Shown piece after piece: positions 7,345 to 10,962 of a DNA stretch of 10,962 bases; the stretch's first letter is position 1, and each line of letters begins with the position of its first letter. Under the pieces are notes generated by a model. The model did not search any database. It had not been told where the DNA came from and saw only the letters and a program-made list of their open reading frames with translations. Made by a program: the position numbers and the translations under genes. Location: the NCBI GenBank assembly GCA_037140715.1, contig JBAXDX010000095.1, positions 1 to 10,962 of the forward strand, in the 5' to 3' direction. This DNA is from JAUZPB01 sp037140715. Lineage in GTDB: Bacteria; Bacteroidota; Ignavibacteria; Ignavibacteriales; SURF-24.

Positions 7345-7513
7345 AATCTTTACTCTCCGGATGACTACCTGAAGTCCCCGGATGATAACCTGCAACTCCC
7401 GGATGACTACCTGAAGTCCCCGGATGATAACCTGCAACTCCCGGATGACCACCTGAAGTCTCCGGATGATAACCTGCAACTCCCGGATGACCACCTGAAG
7501 TCTCCGGAAAATA
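7345..7513. repeat. Array block B: 42-bp higher-order dimers of a diverged unit
   Basis: After a transitional 22-bp unit (7345-7366) come dimers at 7367-7408, 7409-7450 and 7451-7492 and a half copy at 7493-7513. Each dimer has an ACCTGAAGTC-type unit and an ACCTGCAACTC-type unit, both with CCGGATGA. The first two dimers have CCCCGG and the later copies have CTCCGG, and the middle junctions change from GACT to GACC, giving a graded pattern along the block. Aligned on GGATGA, the units are clearly homologous to those of block A. Both blocks close with a unit ending GGAAAA. Confidence 0.88.
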
Positions 7514-7598
7514 ATCCTGAAACAACTTTTGTCCGACTTTAGGAAATTTTTGCTCACCCCTGAATACTAAATACCAGGTTGCTTTGTAATTTAAAATG

Positions 7599-7627
7599 TT
7601 GACATCTTCCGAAGTTCTGAATATGTC
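7599..7627 (+). promoter_or_regulatory. Candidate sigma-70-type promoter for the exonuclease gene
   Basis: TTGACA at 7599-7604 is a perfect -35 hexamer. At 17-bp spacing the -10 position reads TATGTC (7622-7627), a poor match. A better TATGAT lies at 7632-7637 but 27 bp away. Bacteroidota-type organisms often use other promoter consensus sequences, so this is weak. Confidence 0.22.
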
Positions 7628-7704
7628 TGAATATGATCCCTCCGCAGGATAATATAGGAGACTGATATTTTTTATTCAAAATATTTCCTCCGCTTCTTGT
7701 AGAT

Positions 7705-7722
7705 TTAAGCAAAAATGCTTAA
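7705..7722. promoter_or_regulatory. Inverted repeat just before the ribosome binding site of the exonuclease gene
   Basis: TTAAGCA (7705-7711) and TGCTTAA (7716-7722) are perfect complements around four A residues. The hairpin ends 8 nt before AAGGAG. It could be an operator or an mRNA stem modulating translation; no T-run follows. Confidence 0.35.
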
Positions 7723-7741
7723 CCTTTATAAGGAGAATAGT

Positions 7742-8440
7742 ATGAGAAAAATAATATTGGAAATTGAAACATGCGGACACCCGTTTGAAAGTCTGCCGGA
7801 AACAGAACAGGAATATCTGATGCGCTACGCTTTGCGCGAAAAAGATGAGCAGGAGCGAAATCTAAAGTGCGATGATGTGATAAGATATTTAAGCCTTTAT
7901 CCGTTTACAGCAAATGTCATTTCTGTAGGACTTCTGGATGTATCTTCAGAAAAAATTGTCGTGTACTTTGAAGGCCCGGGCAACAGCGAATGGACCAGCG
8001 ATGAGAAAAAAGCAAGGTATATTGAACAGGAAGAGGGTGAAATACTTAAGAATTTCTGGCGCATCGCTTCAAAGACAGATCAGTTTATTACATTTAACGG
8101 AAGGACATTCGACCTGCCTTTTCTTATGCTGAGAAGCGCAATGCTTAAAATAAAACCTGCCAGGAATTTACTTCACAGCCGCTACGATAATAAAAACCAC
8201 GTTGACCTGCTTGAGCAGTTTACTTTCCACGGACTTATAAGAAAATTCAATCTTGATTTCTACTGCCGGTCATTCGGCATCGAATCACCAATGAGAATGG
8301 ACATGAATGGCATGGAAATAAAGAATTATTACGAAGCAGGGAGAATAAAGGAAATAGCAGTTTATTGCGGAAACGAGGTCGCAGCAATTTATGAATTGTA
8401 TAAGGTATGGAGTCAGTACTTAGACATTCCGCCCTGGTGA
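7742..8440 (+). CDS. DnaQ/RNase H-fold 3'-5' exonuclease-like protein with altered catalytic acids
   Basis: The 232-residue protein resembles the predicted 3'-5' exonucleases related to the PolB exonuclease domain and the YprB-like RNase H-fold proteins. In order: motif I is ILEIETCG with E7 and E9 where DxE is expected; motif II is FITFNGRTFDLPFL with D124; NHVDLLEQF (152-160) matches the conserved H-x-DL segment; motif III is YCGNE (208-212), where Y-x3-D is expected. Thus two of the usual metal-binding aspartates are glutamates. Glu could still bind metal, so reduced or changed activity is only a possibility. Start is ATG 7742 because AAGGAG (7730-7735) lies 6 nt upstream; an in-frame ATG at 7715 sits inside a hairpin loop and is less likely. 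It stands alone between the tandem array and htpX. A role in DNA repair or RNA trimming is not shown by context. Confidence 0.72.
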   Translation: MRKIILEIETCGHPFESLPETEQEYLMRYALREKDEQERNLKCDDVIRYLSLYPFTANVISVGLLDVSSEKIVVYFEGPGNSEWTSDEKKARYIEQEEGEILKNFWRIASKTDQFITFNGRTFDLPFLMLRSAMLKIKPARNLLHSRYDNKNHVDLLEQFTFHGLIRKFNLDFYCRSFGIESPMRMDMNGMEIKNYYEAGRIKEIAVYCGNEVAAIYELYKVWSQYLDIPPW

Positions 8441-8525
8441 GAGAGAGGCGGAATGCCTGTGATGTTTAATGAATAATAATTCAAGTTGAATTGCAGAAAA
8501 GTTAACCGAAGTAAACCATTTTTAT

Positions 8526-8556
8526 AAATTCTTATCTTTTCAATAAGATTTTTCTT
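8526..8556 (+). terminator. Possible weak terminator-like hairpin
   Basis: AAATTCTTAT (8526-8535) pairs with ATAAGATTTT (8543-8552) with one mismatch and a 7-nt loop, and the right arm runs into a T-rich tract. The stem is AT-only apart from one pair, so it would be weak. It sits 85 bp after the exonuclease stop and just before the htpX promoter candidate. Confidence 0.25.
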
Positions 8557-8565
8557 AAGTTAGCA

Positions 8566-8571
8566 TATAAT
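8566..8571 (+). promoter_or_regulatory. Candidate -10 box for htpX
   Basis: TATAAT is perfect, 19 nt before the htpX ATG. At 17-bp spacing the -35 position reads ATAAGA, a poor match. A short leader with ribosome binding site AGGGA (8579-8583) would follow. No CIRCE or other heat-shock operator was seen. Confidence 0.28.
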
Positions 8572-8590
8572 TTTTAGCAGGGAATGAGAA

Positions 8591-9460
8591 ATGAACACAG
8601 TAAAAACAGTTTTTCTAATGACTTTGATGATGGGGCTGTTCCTTTTTGTAGGCGGACTGGTGGGCGGCGAGCGCGGAATGGCATTTGCCTTTATATTTTC
8701 TTTGGTAATGAACTTCGGTTCATATTGGTTTTCTGATAAAATTGTGCTTCGCATGTACGGTGCGCGTCAGGTTACAGAAAATGAATCTCCTAAGCTTTAC
8801 GGGATAGTCGAAAAACTGGCATCGAAGGCAAGTCTGCCAACACCAAAGGTTTATATAATGGAAAATCCAACGCCGAACGCTTTTGCTACCGGCAGAAATC
8901 CCGATAACGCGGCCGTAGCTGTTACAACCGGGATTCTTAATATTCTAAATGAGGATGAACTTGCCGGAGTTATCGCCCACGAGCTTTCGCATGTTAAGCA
9001 TCGTGATATACTTATCGGTACAATTACGGCTACGCTGGTCGGTACAATTACTTTTATAGCCCGTATGGCCGGCTGGGCTATGATGTTCAGCGGAGGAAGA
9101 AGTGATGACCGGGACCGGGATGATAACGGATTAAGCGGGCTTGTGCTTATGATATTATCTCCGATTGTGGCAATGTTAATTCAGATGGCTATCTCAAGGT
9201 CAAGGGAGTTTATGGCAGATGAAGGGGGCGCGGCAATTACCGGAAGCCCGCTTTCGCTTGCAAACGCGTTAAATAAACTTGAAATGACGAACCAGCGCCT
9301 GCCAATGGCCGATGCTCAGCCTGCTTCAGCTCATATCTTCATAGTTAATCCGCTTAACCGGCGCTCATTTATGAAGCTTTTCTCTACTCATCCGCCTATT
9401 GAAGAAAGAGTTGCGCGCCTGAAAGAAATGGACGCAGGCAGGATATACGCTACTCTCTAA
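8591..9460 (+). CDS. htpX: Membrane zinc metalloprotease HtpX (M48 family)
   Basis: HtpX is an inner-membrane protease that degrades misfolded membrane proteins during envelope or heat stress, with its active site facing the cytoplasm. The 289-residue length matches the family. Two N-terminal membrane helices (about 6-24 and 30-48) are followed by the catalytic domain with the zinc motif HELSH (H130, E131, H134) in GVIAHELSHVKHRD. The third ligand is E206 in SREFMADEGGA. Two more hydrophobic segments flank an Asp/Arg-rich loop (about 143-164 and 183-201). FSTHPPIEERVARL near 264-277 is the conserved C-terminal signature. Start ATG 8591 has AGGGA at 8579-8583. All catalytic residues are intact. 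The stop overlaps the stop of the convergent porQ gene by 4 bp. Confidence 0.95.
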   Translation: MNTVKTVFLMTLMMGLFLFVGGLVGGERGMAFAFIFSLVMNFGSYWFSDKIVLRMYGARQVTENESPKLYGIVEKLASKASLPTPKVYIMENPTPNAFATGRNPDNAAVAVTTGILNILNEDELAGVIAHELSHVKHRDILIGTITATLVGTITFIARMAGWAMMFSGGRSDDRDRDDNGLSGLVLMILSPIVAMLIQMAISRSREFMADEGGAAITGSPLSLANALNKLEMTNQRLPMADAQPASAHIFIVNPLNRRSFMKLFSTHPPIEERVARLKEMDAGRIYATL

Positions 9461-10401
9461 AAAGAAGTTGTTATGCCAATTCTGCTGATTGAACCTAAAA
9501 GTCCGAGAGAACTATAGGAATAATCGAAGTTATAATCTTTAATAACTGCTCCGAGACCGATATTAATGCCAGCCAGGCCGGAAGTGGAACCGATTTTAAA
9601 GTCTTTCCGCTTCTGGTTATCATATCCAAGCCGCATACGAAGTCCTTTACTTAAATTAAATTCACCGCCGAATGTAAAAGAAGTCAGCCTGTCGGAAAAC
9701 TTACTTTTATCTTTATTCAGGTTATTAAAGCTTAAATAAAGTCTGACTGGCAGGCGCTCGAAACGTTTGGAAAGACCGATTCTTATATCCAGCGGCAGGT
9801 CTTCTTTTTGCGTATAATATTTTTTAATCTGGCTTCCCATATTAAGCACAGAAAATCCGATGGTTAACTGCTGAACGGGCAGATGATACTGAAGTCCGAG
9901 ATCCATTGCCAAAGCTGTGGCTGAGATATTATCGATACCCGAATAAATATATTTGAAGTTAGCACCATAAAAGAAGTTCTCATCCAGCTTATTAGCATAT
10001 CCGAGAATAAAAGCGACTTCGCCAGCCTTAAACTCACCCGTTTTTACACCCATTTCATTGGCGCGGGTAAGAACACCATAATTAATATAACTTACTCCGA
10101 AAGCAAAATGTCCGTAGCCCTCATAGTTGCGAACAATTGAAAGACCGGCAAGGCTTATATCCATCAGGTGGCTTACATAGGAGAACGATACCGGCATATT
10201 CCCGATGGAATTAATTCCAGCGGGATTATAAAACATAACATTTGGATCATCCGTATTAGCGACATAACTGCCGGCCAGAGCCGCGGCTCTCGGATTTAAA
10301 TCGAGACGGAGAAAGTCGAACGCGCCGGCGGACTGTGCCGATAAATTCTTCGAAAGTGAAACAAGCAATATAATCACAGCAAAAAACCGAACTAACTTCA
10401 T
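9457..10401 (-). CDS. porQ: PorQ-like outer-membrane protein (PorV/PorQ family, type IX secretion)
   Basis: The 314-residue product has a signal peptide (about 1-22: MKLVRFFAVIILLVSL, then NLSAQ) and then an alternating hydrophobic/polar pattern typical of an outer-membrane beta-barrel of FadL-like type, ending in a C-terminal Phe as barrel substrates usually do. The PorQ signature is clear: FDFLRLDLNPRAAALAG (28-44), then NVMFYNPAGI (54-63) and the GVSYINYG (102-109) and LPLDIRIGLSKRF (202-214) segments. In Bacteroidota PorQ is a type IX secretion-associated envelope protein. Here no other por, gld or sov gene lies nearby, so taking part in secretion is inferred from family only, and a general PorV-type role is possible. 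Start ATG at 10401 has AGGA 5 nt upstream on the minus strand. Confidence 0.82.
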   Translation of the reverse strand: MKLVRFFAVIILLVSLSKNLSAQSAGAFDFLRLDLNPRAAALAGSYVANTDDPNVMFYNPAGINSIGNMPVSFSYVSHLMDISLAGLSIVRNYEGYGHFAFGVSYINYGVLTRANEMGVKTGEFKAGEVAFILGYANKLDENFFYGANFKYIYSGIDNISATALAMDLGLQYHLPVQQLTIGFSVLNMGSQIKKYYTQKEDLPLDIRIGLSKRFERLPVRLYLSFNNLNKDKSKFSDRLTSFTFGGEFNLSKGLRMRLGYDNQKRKDFKIGSTSGLAGINIGLGAVIKDYNFDYSYSSLGLLGSISRIGITTSF

Positions 10402-10426
10402 TTTTTTCCTTTTAAATTACTATGTG

Positions 10427-10455
10427 ATTTTAACGATATTCTTAAATAAAGGCAA
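10427..10455 (-). promoter_or_regulatory. Candidate sigma-70-type promoter for porQ
   Basis: Read on the minus strand: TTGCCT (10455-10450), a 17-bp spacer, then TAAAAT (10432-10427). The expected start site is about 20 nt before the porQ ATG, leaving room for its AGGA ribosome binding site. Matches are four of six and five of six to consensus. Confidence 0.35.
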
Positions 10456-10598
10456 GACAAAAGGGTAAAGTTCAAAGAAATGTTTATTAAATTACCTTAT
10501 GCAAAGCTGTCGGAACGGGGGTACGACAAATCTTCCTCTTAAAATGGATAATAACGCAGGTAATTAACTGCTTTGCCCTGAACAGGTAAAGGCAGAGG

Positions 10599-10825
10599 CA
10601 ATGTTGTCAGGTTAAGGTGCAAAATTTTTATTGCGCCCTTTCAGAGCTTTTGGGATTGTCGGGGGAATTTATTTTTCACAGGGCGATTGCCCTGTGCTAT
10701 TATATTTCAGCCCTGAAAGGGCGAAATATATCAGCGATGGGTAACCGCCCATCGGACAAAACAGAATAAAAATCCATAAGCCCTCTGTGCAAGGGGCGCA
10801 ATATGGTGTTAACCTGACAGCATTG
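10599..10825. mobile_element. Palindromic MITE/REP-like element, about 227 bp
   Basis: The ends are inverted repeats of 17 bp with one mismatch (10599-10615 and 10809-10825), sharing TGTCAGGTTAA exactly. Complementarity continues inward: TATTGCGCCC (10629-10638) pairs perfectly with 10794-10803, CAGAG (10642-10646) with CTCTG (10783-10787), and GGATT (10653-10657) with AATCC (10771-10775). So arms of about 55-59 bp can form one long imperfect stem crowned by three small hairpins. GAGG directly abuts both ends (10595-10598 and 10826-10829) and could be a target-site duplication, though four bases may match by chance. It codes for nothing visible and has no transposase, so it would be non-autonomous. 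It lies 47 bp beyond the kinase stop. Confidence 0.55.
10677..10754. repeat. Three consecutive hairpins at the tip of the palindromic element
   Basis: Hairpin 1: CACAGGGC and GCCCTGTG with loop GATT (10677-10696), perfect. Hairpin 2: TATATTTCAGCCCT and AGGGCGAAATATA with loop GAA and one bulged A (10701-10730). Hairpin 3: CGATGGG and CCCATCG with loop TAACCG (10735-10754), perfect. Compact GC-rich palindromes of this kind are typical of REP-type repeats mobilised by Y1 transposases, which is only an analogy here. Hairpin 3 resembles the inverted repeat at 432-453. Confidence 0.6.
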
Positions 10826-10872
10826 GAGGCAAAGAGAACCCTCCCCGGAATCTATTGTGTTTTACTTTGCCT

Positions 10873-10962
10873 TTACCACGCTGCCGGAATAGTAAAATAA
10901 AAAGTACTTCCCTTTTCCTTCTCGCTTTCCACCCGGATTCTGCCACCATGCTTTTCTACAAA
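10873..10962 (-). CDS. Sensor histidine kinase, last 29 residues (5' part outside window)
   Basis: On the minus strand the frame is open from the window edge to TAA at 10875-10873. The residues FVEKHGGRIRVESEKEKG followed by STFYFTIPAAW match the end of the HATPase_c domain of two-component sensor kinases: the helix before the G2 box (VEKHGGRI), the beta-hairpin with E and a G-S/T-x-F core, then a hydrophobic strand ending in P. This is the ATP-binding domain that supplies phosphate for His autophosphorylation. Sensor input, H-box and partner regulator lie outside the window. The palindromic element follows it directly. Confidence 0.85.
   Translation of the reverse strand, partial: FVEKHGGRIRVESEKEKGSTFYFTIPAAW

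Larger units (their letters stand above)
6993..7513. repeat. Tandem array of about 25 units of 20-21 bp
   Basis: The array is head-to-tail with no spacers. The commonest unit in the left part is ATCCGAAGTCTCTGGATGAC plus one variable base, and many are perfect (for example at 7035, 7222, 7263 and 7304). A first irregular stretch (6993-7221) contains about 11 units, including variants AGGCTCCTGGA and AGGTTCCTGGA and one nearly unrecognisable unit (about 7119-7139) that still keeps the 21-bp phase. Each unit starts ATCC and has GGAT 13 bp later, so single units can form small hairpins. Because 21 is divisible by 3, four of six frames stay open over several units and give artefact-like heptapeptide repeats. 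The 20-bp units shift these frames. No spacers means it is not CRISPR. Function is unknown. Confidence 0.9.
7514..7741. other. Spacer between array and exonuclease gene, with repeat and promoter candidates
   Basis: No gene is seen here. It contains a perfect tandem duplication of TCTGAATATG (7616-7625 and 7626-7635), a TTGACA hexamer (7599-7604), and a perfect inverted repeat TTAAGCA/TGCTTAA with an AAAA loop (7705-7722) just before the ribosome binding site of the next gene. The sequence around 7603-7625 (CAT, CCGAAGT, TCTG, ATG in order) may be an eroded outlying array unit. Confidence 0.5.
10402..10872. other. 471-bp intergenic region between porQ and the histidine kinase
   Basis: Both ends are defined: the porQ promoter side on the left and the kinase stop on the right. 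No gene is seen on either strand. The right half is occupied by the palindromic element at 10599-10825. A smaller imperfect inverted repeat, TGTCG/CGACA, lies at 10508-10528 around a G-run, and CCTG-AA-CAGG lies at 10577-10586. Confidence 0.6.

Noticed and set aside
6993..7513. CRISPR array
   Set aside because: Units abut directly with 20-21 bp period and no unique spacers, units diverge gradually, and no cas genes are present.
7240..7513. Plasmid-type iteron origin
   Set aside because: The period fits, but no replication initiator gene or adjacent DnaA boxes are visible and the surroundings are chromosomal housekeeping genes.
7241..7557. Minus-strand repeat proteins (heptapeptides such as HPETSGG or LQVVIRE)
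   Set aside because: They arise because 21 is divisible by 3. Starts are non-ATG without convincing ribosome binding sites, overlapping frames are open equally well, and they end within the array.

Overview
The window looks like chromosome from a member of the Bacteroidota/Chlorobiota group, most plausibly an Ignavibacteria-type bacterium. This is inferred from a PorQ-like outer-membrane protein of the type IX secretion family, the AT-rich composition, and a housekeeping cluster trpS-scpA-scpB-rluB-dacB-lysS. A tryptophanyl-tRNA synthetase carrying a four-cysteine iron-sulfur motif hints at an anaerobic or ancestrally anaerobic lifestyle. No tRNA, rRNA, CRISPR or complete transposase gene was found.

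Layout. 1-365: the C-terminal end of a methyl-accepting chemotaxis protein. 366-828: a gene-free stretch with a perfect inverted repeat, a diverged direct repeat and a possible folded element. 838-6902: a compact block of six co-directional genes with gaps of 2-15 bp or overlaps of 11-20 bp, covering tRNA charging (TrpS, LysS), chromosome condensation (ScpA and ScpB, the SMC partners), rRNA pseudouridylation (RluB type) and cell-wall trimming (PBP4/DacB). Such spacing suggests one transcript. 6903-7741: a non-ordinary region with a 27-codon ORF that has a good ribosome binding site and runs straight into about 25 tandem copies of a 20-21 bp unit, organised in two blocks with 41-bp and 42-bp higher-order periods. 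7742-8440: a DnaQ/RNase H-fold exonuclease-like protein in which two expected catalytic aspartates are glutamates. 8591-9460: the HtpX membrane metalloprotease, converging on and overlapping by 4 bp the stop of a PorQ-family gene on the minus strand (9457-10401). 10402-10872: an intergenic region holding a roughly 227-bp palindromic, MITE/REP-like element with possible GAGG target duplications. 10873-10962 (minus): the last 29 residues of a sensor histidine kinase.

The genes other than the array are mostly ordinary core functions. The parts most worth attention are the 21-bp tandem array with its embedded broken heptapeptide reading frame, the nested palindromic element near the right end, the Fe-S-type TrpRS, and the altered active site of the exonuclease-like protein. 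No multi-gene defence or biosynthetic system is evident.
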